Shown here: in pieces, positions 45,496 through 53,349 of the stretch | Numbering within the stretch: the stretch's first letter is position 1 | Layout of the letters: each line of letters starts with the position of its first letter | Origin: Rufibacter glacialis | GTDB taxonomy: Bacteria > Bacteroidota > Bacteroidia > Cytophagales > Hymenobacteraceae | Direction: 5' to 3' | Assembly: GCF_008271745.1 (NCBI RefSeq) | Contig: NZ_VKKZ01000010.1 | Coordinates: 649,677-713,676 of the forward strand | DNA length: 64,000 nt | Made by a program: the position numbers and the translations under genes | The notes under the pieces: model-generated | Told to the model about the DNA's origin: nothing | The model's database searches: none | What the model saw: only the letters and a program-made list of their open reading frames with translations

Positions 45496-46647
45496 ATGGC
45501 AACCAAAAGAGATTATTATGAAGTACTGGGCGTAGCCAAAGGGGCTTCAGCGGATGAGATCAAGAAGGCGTACCGCAAGATCGCCATCAAGTTCCACCCT
45601 GACAAGAACCCCGATGACCCTACCGCCGAGGATAAATTCAAAGAGGCGGCAGAGGCCTATGAGGTCCTGAGCGACGAGCAGAAGCGGCAGCGCTATGATC
45701 AGTTCGGGCACCAGGGGGTGAACGGCGGCTTCGGCGGCGGCGGTGGCATGAACATGGAAGACATCTTCTCCCAGTTCGGTGACATCTTCGGCGGCGGCGG
45801 TGGCGGCGGTTTTGAAAGCTTCTTCGGTGGCGGACAGCGCGGCGGCAAACGCATGCGCAAAGGCAGCAACCTACGCATCAAACTCAAACTCAACCTGGAG
45901 GAAGTAGCCAAAGGCGTTGAGAAGAAAATAAAGGTAAAACGCTACGAGGCCTGCAACACCTGTGACGGCAACGGTTCCAAAAACGGAACGGCGCTGCAAA
46001 CCTGCGGAACCTGTCAGGGATCTGGTCAGGTAAAACGTGTGGTAAACACCATGCTGGGCCAGATGGTGTCTGCCAGCACCTGCCCCACCTGTTCCGGGGA
46101 AGGCAAGATGGTGAGCCAGAAGTGTGATGTCTGCCACGGCGAAGGCCGTCAGCTCCGCGAAGAGGTGATCTCCATCAACGTACCCGCCGGCGTGGCCGAT
46201 GGCATGCAGCTCTCCATGGGCGGCAAAGGCAACGTGCCGGAGCGCGGCGGTATTCCCGGCGACCTGTTGATCCAGATTGAGGAAGAGCACCATCCTACCC
46301 TGCGCCGCGACGGCAACAATGTCATGTATGAGCAGTACGTGAGCTTTGTAGACGCTACCTTAGGCGCCAGCGTAGAGGTTCCCACTATTGAGGGCAAGGT
46401 GAAGATCAAGATAGACCCAGGTACCCAGTCTGGCAAGATCCTGCGCCTGCGCGGCAAGGGTATCCCAGACATCAACGGCTACGGAAGGGGTGACCAACTC
46501 ATCCATATCAACGTCTGGACGCCCAAGAACGTGAACCCAGAGGAGCGCCAGATCCTGGAACGCCTGCGCGAGTCCCAGAACTTCGTGCCCAACCCCGGCA
46601 AAAACGAGAAAGGCTTCTTCGAGAAGATGAAGGAGTATTTTCAGTAA
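45496..46647 (+). CDS. dnaJ: Chaperone protein DnaJ
   Basis: 383 residues with full type I architecture. The J domain has the HPD tripeptide at 34-36. A Gly/Phe-rich linker (about 72-115, many GGGG runs) follows. Four zinc repeats CxxCxGxG are present: [24 protein letters not shown] and CDVCHGEG (about 153-221). The C-terminal substrate-binding domains extend to the end. DnaJ delivers clients to DnaK and stimulates its ATPase. It forms an operon with grpE, and a 7-bp tandem array begins two bases after the stop. Confidence 0.96.
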   Translation: MATKRDYYEVLGVAKGASADEIKKAYRKIAIKFHPDKNPDDPTAEDKFKEAAEAYEVLSDEQKRQRYDQFGHQGVNGGFGGGGGMNMEDIFSQFGDIFGGGGGGGFESFFGGGQRGGKRMRKGSNLRIKLKLNLEEVAKGVEKKIKVKRYEACNTCDGNGSKNGTALQTCGTCQGSGQVKRVVNTMLGQMVSASTCPTCSGEGKMVSQKCDVCHGEGRQLREEVISINVPAGVADGMQLSMGGKGNVPERGGIPGDLLIQIEEEHHPTLRRDGNNVMYEQYVSFVDATLGASVEVPTIEGKVKIKIDPGTQSGKILRLRGKGIPDINGYGRGDQLIHINVWTPKNVNPEERQILERLRESQNFVPNPGKNEKGFFEKMKEYFQ

Positions 46648-46648
46648 G

Positions 46649-46683
46649 GAGTTCTGAGTCTTGAGTTCAGAGTCCTGAGTCGG
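46649..46683 (+). repeat. Five tandem 7-bp repeats after dnaJ
   Basis: GAGTTCT, GAGTCTT, GAGTTCA, GAGTCCT and GAGTCGG follow one another without gaps: five heptamers with the constant start GAGT. It starts two bases after the dnaJ stop and ends 12 bases before the terminator. Confidence 0.85.
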
Positions 46684-46695
46684 GAAATAGATTTT

Positions 46696-46734
46696 AGCAA
46701 CGCCCGCTTCCTTTCACAGGAAGCGGGCGTTGCT
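46696..46734 (+). terminator. Terminator of grpE-dnaJ
   Basis: A perfect 17-bp stem (AGCAACGCCCGCTTCCT and complement) with the five-base loop TTCAC, followed by GTTTTA. Confidence 0.88.
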
Positions 46735-46770
46735 GTTTTAAAGAACTTTTTTGAAAAGGAGGCCTTGTTT

Positions 46771-46933
46771 GTAGCGGCGTTACACCGTAACGCCGTGGTC
46801 CTATGAAACAAAAACGCCTCCACCTAAACAGACCTTTCTATACTACAGGTTGAAAATGTGGCAAGGGCCGTTCCTGTAGGTTTGAAATTGGTCTGCTGCG
46901 TACAACCCCGGCGTTACCGTGTAACACCGCTAC
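46771..46933. repeat. Inverted-repeat element of about 165 bp (MITE-like)
   Basis: The 25-base left end (46771-46795) is repeated as a reverse complement at 46909-46933 with two mismatches. The left end is itself a hairpin, GGCGTTAC-ACC-GTAACGCC (46775-46793). No coding capacity is visible. It lies between the dnaJ terminator and the ABC operon. Confidence 0.65.
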
Positions 46934-47012
46934 GGGGTTTTTGGCCTGAATTATTAAAAACAACCGAGAAACTCTCTTTTACCCTCCAGTTGCAAACCGA
47001 ATCCCTTTCCCT

Positions 47013-47020
47013 TAGCTTTA
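47013..47020 (+). promoter_or_regulatory. Promoter of the ABC exporter operon
   Basis: TAGCTTTA is one base from TAnnTTTG, and TTGC at 46990-46993 lies 19 bases upstream, the preferred spacing of the Bacteroidota -33/-7 promoter. It ends 23 bases before the proposed TTG start at 47044. Confidence 0.5.
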
Positions 47021-47043
47021 ACCCTTCACCAACCGCTAAACTC

Positions 47044-47949
47044 TTGCAACCCATTCTTCAGATACAAGGCGTGAGCAAGCGCTATGAAGCGCACCAAGCC
47101 TTGGATAAGGTCTCGTTTGAAGTGCCTACGGGCAGCATTTTCGGGCTGTTAGGCCCAAATGGGGCCGGTAAAACCTCGCTCATCAGAATCATTACCCAGA
47201 TCACGGCGCCAGATGAAGGGCAGGTGCTGTTTGAAGGTCAGCCTCTGCGGCCGCACCACGTGCAGCAGATTGGGTATCTACCTGAGGAACGGGGATTGTA
47301 CAAGAAAATGAAGGTAGGGGAGCAGCTGTTGTATCTGGCGCGGCTGCGGGGCTTGGAGAAAGCAGACGCCACCCAACGCATCAAAGTCTGGGCCGACCGG
47401 CTGGACCTGAAAACCTGGCTCAACAAGAACGTGGAAGATCTTTCCAAAGGCATGCAGCAGAAAGTGCAGTTCATTGCCACGGTGCTCCATGAACCCAAGC
47501 TGCTGATCCTGGATGAGCCTTTCTCGGGTTTTGACCCGGTGAACGCCAACCTCATCAGAGACGAGATTATGAAGCTGCGGGACCAGGGCTGCACCGTCAT
47601 TTTCTCCACGCACCGCATGGAGTCGGTGGAGCAGATGTGCGATGACATTGCCATGATCCATAACTCACAGAAAGTGCTGGAAGGAAGCCTGAAAGAAGTA
47701 AAGTCCAGGTACCGGACCCAGACTTTCCACGTGGAAGGAACGGGCAAGCTGCTGGTCATGTCGCCTGACTTCAAGGTACTGACGCAGACCCAGCACGGCG
47801 ATCGCTTTGAGGCGGAGGTACAGCTGGAGCCGGAAGTAGGCCCCAGCCAACTGCTGCGCTACCTCACCGAGCGGGTAGAGGTGCATGGGTTCCTGGAGAA
47901 ATTGCCCAGCATACATGATATTTTCATTCAAACCGTCAACCAGAAATAA
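47044..47949 (+). CDS. ABC transporter ATP-binding protein (NatA-like)
   Basis: 301 residues from a TTG at 47044. The frame is open back to an ATG at 46858, but that stretch reads through the inverted-repeat element and the promoter and has no family resemblance. From TTG the protein opens QPILQIQGVSKRYEAHQALD, the normal start. Walker A is GPNGAGKT (37-44), signature LSKGMQQK near 133-140, Walker B LLILDEPFSGFDP near 152-164. The DUF4162-like C-terminal extension (SRYRTQTFHVEG and on) is typical of exporters paired with ABC-2 permeases. It powers the permease encoded two bases downstream. Confidence 0.87.
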   Translation: MQPILQIQGVSKRYEAHQALDKVSFEVPTGSIFGLLGPNGAGKTSLIRIITQITAPDEGQVLFEGQPLRPHHVQQIGYLPEERGLYKKMKVGEQLLYLARLRGLEKADATQRIKVWADRLDLKTWLNKNVEDLSKGMQQKVQFIATVLHEPKLLILDEPFSGFDPVNANLIRDEIMKLRDQGCTVIFSTHRMESVEQMCDDIAMIHNSQKVLEGSLKEVKSRYRTQTFHVEGTGKLLVMSPDFKVLTQTQHGDRFEAEVQLEPEVGPSQLLRYLTERVEVHGFLEKLPSIHDIFIQTVNQK

Positions 47950-47951
47950 AA

Positions 47952-49262
47952 ATGGAGAAGATCTGGTTAGTGTTTCAGCGCGAGTACCTGGTGCGCGTGC
48001 GCAAGAAAAGCTTTATCATCATGACCATCTTGGGCCCTTTGCTCATGGCGTTGGTCATGATTGTGCCCATCTGGCTGGCCACCATGTCAGATGACACCAA
48101 GGTGGTGCAGGTGCTGGATGAAAGCGGGTACCTGAAAGGAAAACTCACTTCCACGGAAGAACTGAAGTTTGTCAACGTGCCCGGTCCGGTGGAGCGGGCC
48201 AAGCAGGAGTATCTTACTACAGAGGATGCCGCTTTGCTGTATATTCCTAAAATAGACCTGGAAAAACCGCAGGGCATTCAGCTGTTCTCCCAGAAAAGCA
48301 CCAGCCTGGCCATGAAAAGCTCCCTGGAAAAACAGGTGCGGCAGGAATTGGAGGAAGTCAAGTTTGTGAACTCAGGCATTGACCAACAAGTGCTGGACAA
48401 GATCAAGACTCCGGTGAGTATTAGAACAGTGAACCTGAGCGAAGAAGGGGAGAAAAGCAGTGACGTGGGCGTGACCACGGGCGTGGGGTTTGCCGGCGCG
48501 TTTCTGGTGTATCTGTTCATTTTCATCTACGGCGCCCAGATCATGCGGGGCGTGATAGAAGAGAAAACCAGCCGTATCCTGGAAGTGATGGTATCGTCGG
48601 TGAAGCCGTTCCAGCTCATGGCCGGTAAAATCCTGGGCATTGCGGCGGTAGGGCTCACCCAGTTCCTGCTGTGGATCATCCTTACCTCGGCCATTTCTAC
48701 CGGCGTCTCCTCCCAGTTTGACTTGAAGCGCTTCTCAGATGCACAGATCGGTCAGACGGTGCAGGGCATGGAAACCGAGCGGGAGGTGCAACAGGCGCAG
48801 GAAATCAACGAACTCTTCAGCGCCACCCAGAACCTCAACGTGCCCTTGCTCATTGGTACGTTCCTATTCTATTTCTTAGGGGGCTACCTGTTGTATGGGG
48901 CCTTGTTCGGGGCCGTGGGTGCCGCCGTAGACTCTGAAACCGACAGCCAGCAGTTCATGTTACCCATCACGGTGCCGCTCATATTGTCCTTTATTGTGGC
49001 CCAAACCATCATCATCAAGAACCCCAACGGCCCGGTGGCCTTCTGGATGTCCATGATCCCGTTCACTTCCCCCGTAGTCATGATGCTGCGCATGCCCTTT
49101 GGCGTGCCCACCTGGGAGCTGTTGCTGTCTATGTTTCTGCTCATGCTAGGGTTCATTGGCACCATTTGGGTGGGCGCCCGTATCTACCGGGTAGGCATTC
49201 TGATGTACGGCAAAAAAGTGAACTACCGCGAGCTGTCTAAATGGCTTTTCTACAAAGGCTGA
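47952..49262 (+). CDS. ABC-2 type transporter permease (NatB-like)
   Basis: 436 residues. One N-terminal helix (about 22-44, SFIIMTILGPLLMALVMIVP) is followed by a large extracytoplasmic domain (45-175) and five or six C-terminal helices (for example 178-198, 226-250, 296-318, 335-352, 364-385 and 392-415). The conserved segment GVIEEKTSRILEVMVSSVKP, about 198-217, is the cytosolic coupling motif of NatB/CcmB-type permeases. Together with the upstream ATPase it forms an exporter; Na+ extrusion is known for NatAB but the substrate here is open. Its stop codon lies inside the left arm of the inverted repeat at 49259-49456. Confidence 0.87.
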   Translation: MEKIWLVFQREYLVRVRKKSFIIMTILGPLLMALVMIVPIWLATMSDDTKVVQVLDESGYLKGKLTSTEELKFVNVPGPVERAKQEYLTTEDAALLYIPKIDLEKPQGIQLFSQKSTSLAMKSSLEKQVRQELEEVKFVNSGIDQQVLDKIKTPVSIRTVNLSEEGEKSSDVGVTTGVGFAGAFLVYLFIFIYGAQIMRGVIEEKTSRILEVMVSSVKPFQLMAGKILGIAAVGLTQFLLWIILTSAISTGVSSQFDLKRFSDAQIGQTVQGMETEREVQQAQEINELFSATQNLNVPLLIGTFLFYFLGGYLLYGALFGAVGAAVDSETDSQQFMLPITVPLILSFIVAQTIIIKNPNGPVAFWMSMIPFTSPVVMMLRMPFGVPTWELLLSMFLLMLGFIGTIWVGARIYRVGILMYGKKVNYRELSKWLFYKG

Positions 49263-49456
49263 CGTTGGTGATTAGTTGTTAGTGACTAGTTTTTAGTGTT
49301 TAGTTGTTAGTGATTAGGGCCGAGTTCCGGGATGTCTATTTTAACGCCATTTAAAAAAAACGGACTTAAAACAGCCGTTTCACTAAAGCATTCGCCGCTA
49401 AAAACTAACTACTAAACCCTAATCACTTTCAACTAACAACTAATCACTACCGTCAG
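49259..49456. repeat. Opposed 7-bp tandem arrays with inverted ends
   Basis: Left array, 49264-49319: eight heptamers GTTGGTG, ATTAGTT, GTTAGTG, ACTAGTT, TTTAGTG, TTTAGTT, GTTAGTG, ATTAGGG. Right array, about 49402-49451, is the same kind of heptamer on the other strand. The outer 25 bases (49259-49283 and 49432-49456) are near-perfect inverted copies. The spacer holds a copy of the dispersed hairpin motif (49344-49380). The element fills the gap between the permease and the ChaN-like gene. Confidence 0.8.
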
Positions 49457-49463
49457 CTTTCAA

Positions 49464-49492
49464 GCCCGTTTTCTGAAAAACTGCCCAAATAC
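49464..49492. repeat. Copy of the dispersed intergenic hairpin motif, abutting a start codon
   Basis: GCCCGTTTTCTGAAAAACTG followed by CCCAAATAC. TTTTCTGAAAA is the clearest example of the core. It ends at the base before the ATG at 49493, so it would form the 5' leader of that gene. Confidence 0.5.
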
Positions 49493-50365
49493 ATGAAAAG
49501 CATACCCTTGCTGTTATTGTCTTTCTTAATGCTCAGTTCTTTCACCCTAGATAAACCGGCGTATCGTTTGTTCCAGGGCAACGGGAAGCCGCTGGCCTAT
49601 GAGAAAATGTTGAAAGAGCTGGCTGCCGCCGATGTGGTATTTTTTGGGGAGCAACACAATGACCCCATCGCCCATTGGCTACAGTTGGAGCTTACCCAGG
49701 ATTTGTTCAGGAATCATGGCAAACAGTTGGTGGCGGGTGCCGAGATGTGGGAAACCGATACCCAAGCTGCCTTGGACTCGTTTCTGCGGGGGCAACTGGA
49801 GGAGCCTCGGTTTCTGCAGTCTTCCCGGGCCTGGCCCAACTATGCCACCGACTACAAACCCCTGCTGCACTTCGCCAAGGCCAACGGCCTCAAGGTCATC
49901 GCCACCAATGCCCCGAGGCCATTGGCCCGGGTTGTGGCCCGCCAAGGATTGAAAGCGTTAGAGGCCCTGCCGGCGGAAGAGAAACAATGGCTGGCCCTGT
50001 TACCACTCACTGTAGACCTGGAACTGCCCGGCTACAAACGCATGCTCAGTATGTTCGGTGACACCCATGGTACCTCTGCCGCCTCTTCGCAGATAGTGGA
50101 AGCCCAAGCCTTGAAAGATGCCACCATGGCCCACTTCATTAGCAAGAACCTGCAGAAGGGGCAGCGCATGCTACACCTCAACGGCGCCTACCACTCAGAC
50201 CACCACGAAGGCATTATCTGGTACCTCCGTCGCCTCAGGCCAGAGCTGAAAGTCCTAACCATCTCCACCGTTCTCCAACCGCACCTGGATAAACTAAACA
50301 AAGACCACGAGAACCGCGCTGATTTTGTATTGGCAGTTCCAGAAAACATGACCAGAACTTATTAA
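49493..50365 (+). CDS. ChaN/Tiki-like haem-binding family protein
   Basis: 290 residues with a signal peptide (about 1-19, SFLMLSSFTL) but no lipobox cysteine, so it is probably secreted rather than a lipoprotein. The family signature is DVVFFGEQHNDPIAHWLQ near 43-60, where Glu and His sit in the active or haem site, and HLNGAYHSDHHEG near 229-241. ChaN binds haem in Campylobacter; related Tiki domains are metalloproteases that share the GxxH and second His motifs. I cannot choose between haem binding and proteolysis. No TonB receptor is nearby. It is monogenic. Confidence 0.78.
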   Translation: MKSIPLLLLSFLMLSSFTLDKPAYRLFQGNGKPLAYEKMLKELAAADVVFFGEQHNDPIAHWLQLELTQDLFRNHGKQLVAGAEMWETDTQAALDSFLRGQLEEPRFLQSSRAWPNYATDYKPLLHFAKANGLKVIATNAPRPLARVVARQGLKALEALPAEEKQWLALLPLTVDLELPGYKRMLSMFGDTHGTSAASSQIVEAQALKDATMAHFISKNLQKGQRMLHLNGAYHSDHHEGIIWYLRRLRPELKVLTISTVLQPHLDKLNKDHENRADFVLAVPENMTRTY

Positions 50366-50462
50366 GTTGTGATTTGGTAGAGCTGGCCATAGTCTAGTAA
50401 ACACGTCACCTTTTCTTATCTGCAATCCGGTAGACCACCCCGGTTTTGCTGCGGGGCAGCAA

Positions 50463-50481
50463 GGGAAGTCACAGACTTCCC
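50463..50481 (+). terminator. Hairpin downstream of the ChaN-like gene
   Basis: GGGAAGTC-ACA-GACTTCCC, a perfect 8-bp stem about 100 bases after the stop; a T-rich stretch (CTTTTTTATA) follows some 20 bases later. Termination is possible but not certain. Confidence 0.4.
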
Positions 50482-50567
50482 GTCATGGTAGGAGTCTGCT
50501 TTTTTATACGTACCTGCGTTTTCCCGTTCTCTTCAGTAAACCAGGCCCAAAACGCCTTGCCGGGGTT

Positions 50568-50600
50568 CCTTCTCCCTCAGGGAGAAGGTTAGGATGAGGG
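50568..50600 (-). repeat. CCCTCATCCTAACC-type intergenic repeat, minus copy
   Basis: On the minus strand it reads CCCTCATCCTAACCTTCTCC then CTGAGGGAGAAGG, ending in a small hairpin CTTCTCCCT/AGGGAGAAG. It is an inverted partner of 50703-50735. Confidence 0.6.
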
Positions 50601-50702
50601 AGAAGAGGTTTCCAGTTTGAAGGGCCTTTGCTATGCAACTGCTGGGCATGTTAAGGGAAATGCATTTCCAGCTTGGGAAGCCTTTGCCTTGGAGAGCCGC
50701 TG

Positions 50703-50735
50703 CCCCTCACCCTAGCCCTCTCCCGCGGGGAGAGG
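50703..50735 (+). repeat. CCCTCACCCTAGCC-type intergenic repeat, plus copy
   Basis: CCCCTCACCCTAGCCCTCTC then CCGCGGGGAGAGG, with hairpin CTCTCCC-GCG-GGGAGAG. Same length and layout as the inverted copy at 50568-50600. Elements of this wording are known from many bacterial genomes (recollection). Confidence 0.6.
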
Positions 50736-50852
50736 TGATTCCCCTTATCCCGCTTTTCCCTGAGATCCTTCTTAGTCTTAAGCCTCTCTCTTTAGCTTCA
50801 TCCTATAATTAAGAAATTAAATCAGCGTCATAGGAAGGGAGCTTTGCAGCAT

Positions 50853-50912
50853 AGGGAATGGCGGTAGACCTCACAGGTTTTAAAAACCTGTGAGGTCTAC
50901 ACAGCATTCCCT
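50853..50912. repeat. Long palindrome between ChaN-like gene and iscA
   Basis: Core arms of 18 bp (50864-50881 and 50883-50900, GTAGACCTCACAGGTTTT and complement) share a single central base. After a short unpaired gap, the outer AGGGAATG/CATTCCCT bases also pair, extending the structure to 60 bases. Confidence 0.85.
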
Positions 50913-50937
50913 TCGCATAACCCGTTTCCAGCCTTTC

Positions 50938-51045
50938 GCTTGAGCGCCTAGGCCTCGACCGCCCCTGAGCGGCAGCGAAGTGGGCGGAGTAGAGGGCACA
51001 GCGCGAGGGCGGAAGTCGGGGCCCCGCGGCCGTGAGCGCTTACCG
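50938..51045. repeat. GC-rich foldable block of unknown nature
   Basis: A sharply GC-rich island in AT-richer DNA. Nested pairing is visible: AGCGC (50943-50947) with GCGCT (51036-51040); GGCCTCGACCGCCC (50951-50964) with GGGCGGAAGTCGGGGCC (51007-51023) with a small bulge; and inner hairpins around CCGCCC/GGGCGG. There is no open frame of note. It could be a structured RNA or a repeat element. Confidence 0.5.
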
Positions 51046-51308
51046 GTAACTATGCAAAAAGCTGTATATGGATCAACGCTGGAAGCGGAAATGCCAAGGG
51101 AATATCAAAAGGCATGCACATAAATTAGCCATCATGGACTAAACACTAGAAGCAGAACAGCCAAGGAATTAACATACTGCATGCACTGAACAGCCTTATG
51201 CGAGAAAAGTGTTAATGTGAACAGTCATTCCCAAGGCCTCGCCAATACCCACCCACAAAAAAAGACCTGCCAAAAAGCAGGTCTTTTCCAAAAAGAAGCG
51301 GGAAACCG

Positions 51309-51659
51309 TTACGCAGAGAAAGAGCTGCCGCAGCCGCAGGTGCTCTTCGCCTGGGGGTTGTTGAAAACGAACCCGCGGGCGTTCAGGCCATCCTGGAAGT
51401 CCACTTCCATGCCCATCACGTACATGCCGTGTTTCTTGTCCATGATCAGCTGGACGCCTTCCAGTTCATAGATCTCGTCAGAGTCCTTCGGTTTGTCAAA
51501 ACCAAGCAAGTACGACATGCCAGAGCACCCGCCGCCTTGCACACCAATGCGTAAACCGTATTCTTCCGGTACGTTTTTATCTTTCATGATCGCCTTTACC
51601 TCTTGCAGGGCAAGGGGCGTAAGGGATATAGGGGCTTTTTTTAGAGTTGTGCTTTCCAT
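51309..51659 (-). CDS. Iron-sulfur cluster carrier, IscA/SufA/ErpA (HesB) family
   Basis: 116 residues. The three cluster-ligand cysteines are present: Cys45 in GGGCSGMSY and Cys108/Cys110 in CGCGSSF near the C-terminus. The sequence GLRIGVQGGGCSGMSYLLGF matches A-type carriers. These proteins take Fe-S clusters from a scaffold and pass them to apoproteins in the cytoplasm. Which subtype (IscA, SufA or ErpA) cannot be told without context; no isc or suf genes are adjacent. It has its own promoter upstream (51680-51687). Confidence 0.92.
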   Translation of the reverse strand: MESTTLKKAPISLTPLALQEVKAIMKDKNVPEEYGLRIGVQGGGCSGMSYLLGFDKPKDSDEIYELEGVQLIMDKKHGMYVMGMEVDFQDGLNARGFVFNNPQAKSTCGCGSSFSA

Positions 51660-51679
51660 AGTAAGTGGTTTTTGCCTAG

Positions 51680-51687
51680 CAAAGATA
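51680..51687 (-). promoter_or_regulatory. -7 promoter element for the Fe-S carrier gene
   Basis: On the minus strand TATCTTTG matches TAnnTTTG and ends 20 bases before the start codon at 51659. Confidence 0.55.
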
Positions 51688-51866
51688 CTAAAATACAGAC
51701 TGATTGTAACCGTATGTGCTATACTATGGGTAACCGAAAAAGCCCGAAAATGATTCAGCGGGTACCACCTCAGTTTTTTTCCGATATTTACTCGGCCAAC
51801 GAGCGCCTTTTTGGAACAACCTTGCCTACCAAGCCAGGCTGGCGCAGTGGTACAATCTAATTCTTT

Positions 51867-52403
51867 ATGACCACAGACACCTCTTCTATTATCCTTTTAG
51901 TCCTGCTGAGCGCCATTCCCGCCTTGATCATTGGGGGAGCCATGTACCTGCTTACCCAAAAATACCTGGAGCGCGATTACCGGAAAAGGGTGCTGGACAT
52001 CAGGCTGAAGAACAGCGAGACCATTCTGCCCATCCGGCTGCAGGCCTATGAGCGCATCATCCTGTTCCTGGAGCGCATCACGCCCAGCAACCTGCTGCTG
52101 CGGGTGAGCCCCTCCGGGTTGACTGCCGTGGACTTCCAGGCCCAGTTGCTCCAGGAGATCAGGGCCGAATACACGCACAACCTCTCCCAACAACTGTACA
52201 TGAGCGAAGCCGCCTGGCAGCAGGTGAAAAAGGCGAAGGAAGACGTGGTCTCCATGATCAACCAGAACTACCAGAACCTCGCCGACAAGAACCGGGGCAC
52301 TGAGTTAGCCAAGCGGGTACTGGAAAACGTGCTGCACACCGAGGTAGACCCCACGGCCCATGCCATCCAGTTCCTGAAGCGGGAGCTGCACGAGATTTTC
52401 TAA
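51867..52403 (+). CDS. Conserved membrane-anchored protein of unknown function
   Basis: 178 residues. A single N-terminal transmembrane helix (about 8-28, ILLVLLSAIPALIIGGAMYL) is followed by a charged, helical cytoplasmic domain (LTQKYLERDYRKRVLDIR and on) that is probably partly coiled coil. The pattern ILPIRLQAYERIILFLERI (about 51-69) and the even spread of charged residues look like a conserved Bacteroidota protein, perhaps the DUF7935 group, which I name with low certainty. No enzyme motif is visible. It converges on the methyltransferase gene. Confidence 0.7.
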   Translation: MTTDTSSIILLVLLSAIPALIIGGAMYLLTQKYLERDYRKRVLDIRLKNSETILPIRLQAYERIILFLERITPSNLLLRVSPSGLTAVDFQAQLLQEIRAEYTHNLSQQLYMSEAAWQQVKKAKEDVVSMINQNYQNLADKNRGTELAKRVLENVLHTEVDPTAHAIQFLKRELHEIF

Positions 52404-52421
52404 AACCCCCGGCCTTGGTTC

Positions 52422-53231
52422 CTACGACAGGGGTTTCACCATTAGCAGACTGTACATCAGGGGGAGTTTTTCTTCCAGGCCTATGATGCGCCAGTGGCCG
52501 TCTGCACCCTGCTGCAGGTTCTCAAAGCAGTTATAATAGGAGTAGGGCAGTTCCTGGAACGCCTGCAGTTGCAGGTTCTGGCGCAGCAAGGCACCCAATA
52601 CCTCACTCAAGCCGTGGTTCCACGAGTATTCAGTATACTTGATAGGAGCCTCCCGGTCGGTATAGGTGCCGGAGGATCCTTCTATGATGGGACCGCCGTT
52701 GTTGAAATAGGAATAGGCCACCCGGGAGAAATCAGGGGTAAACATCCAGACAACAGGGTGGAACTCCGCCAGGAAAAACGTGCCGCCGGGTTTGAGGAAG
52801 TGCGTTACCACCTGCGCCCACCGCTCCAGGTCGGGCAACCAGCCTATGACTCCGTAAGAGGTGAAGACCACATCAAACTGACCTTCCAGGTGCTGGGGCA
52901 GGTCATAGACGTTGCAGCACACGAATTCGGCGTCCAGCCCGAGTTCCTGGTTGAGTTGCCGCGCCAGCGCGATGGCCTCGTCTGACAGGTCTACTCCCGT
53001 GACTTTGGCGCCCAGCCGGGCCCAGGAAAGGGTATCTTGCCCAAAATGGCACTGCAAATGCAGCAGTTTCTTGCCGCGTACCTCGCCCAGCGCCTCCAAC
53101 TCCAGCGCGTTTAAGCTGTTTTTGCCCTCTTTAAAGGATTTCAGGTCATAAAAGGCCGAGTCTTTGTGCACGCCGGTGCGAAGATTCCAGGCGTGGCGGT
53201 TTACCTCAATATAGTCTAGTGGAGAATCCAT
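52422..53231 (-). CDS. Class I SAM-dependent methyltransferase
   Basis: 269 residues from ATG at 53231; the frame has an ATG eleven codons upstream, but MDSPLDYIEVNRHAWNLRT is the usual opening of this group. SAM motif I is KLLHLQCHFGQDTLSWARLG (about 54-73), followed by the acidic ribose-binding VTGVDLSDEAI and by FDVVFTSYGVIGWL (motif II/III). The YSWNHGLSEVL block is typical of 'class I SAM-dependent methyltransferases' conserved in Bacteroidota. Acceptor unknown. Not obviously linked to neighbours. Confidence 0.83.
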   Translation of the reverse strand: MDSPLDYIEVNRHAWNLRTGVHKDSAFYDLKSFKEGKNSLNALELEALGEVRGKKLLHLQCHFGQDTLSWARLGAKVTGVDLSDEAIALARQLNQELGLDAEFVCCNVYDLPQHLEGQFDVVFTSYGVIGWLPDLERWAQVVTHFLKPGGTFFLAEFHPVVWMFTPDFSRVAYSYFNNGGPIIEGSSGTYTDREAPIKYTEYSWNHGLSEVLGALLRQNLQLQAFQELPYSYYNCFENLQQGADGHWRIIGLEEKLPLMYSLLMVKPLS

Positions 53232-53349
53232 GCCTTTTAGGGTTGTTTTACCTAAAGTAGCCAAAAAACGAGAACGGGCAAAAACGGCCTAATAGGTAAT
53301 CTGGACAAGGGTGGAGGAAAGTGAAAAGACCACCTCAGCCCCCGGCCAC

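Larger units (their letters stand above)
50366..51308. other. Gene-free 940-bp interval packed with repeats
   Basis: No credible gene. Contents in order: a hairpin at 50463-50481; two opposed copies of a CCCTCACCCTAGCCC-type element (50568-50600 and 50703-50735); a long palindrome (50853-50912); a GC-rich foldable block (50938-51045). The rest, up to the iscA stop, is ordinary-looking and AT-richer. Confidence 0.65.

Noticed and set aside
46858-47043. N-terminal extension of the ABC ATPase from ATG at 46858
   Set aside because: The stretch reads through one end of an inverted repeat and the likely promoter; the family starts near 47044.
51672-51860. 62-codon plus-strand frame between the Fe-S carrier and the membrane-anchored protein
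   Set aside because: It overlaps the promoter of the carrier gene, starts with a non-ATG codon, and shows no motif.
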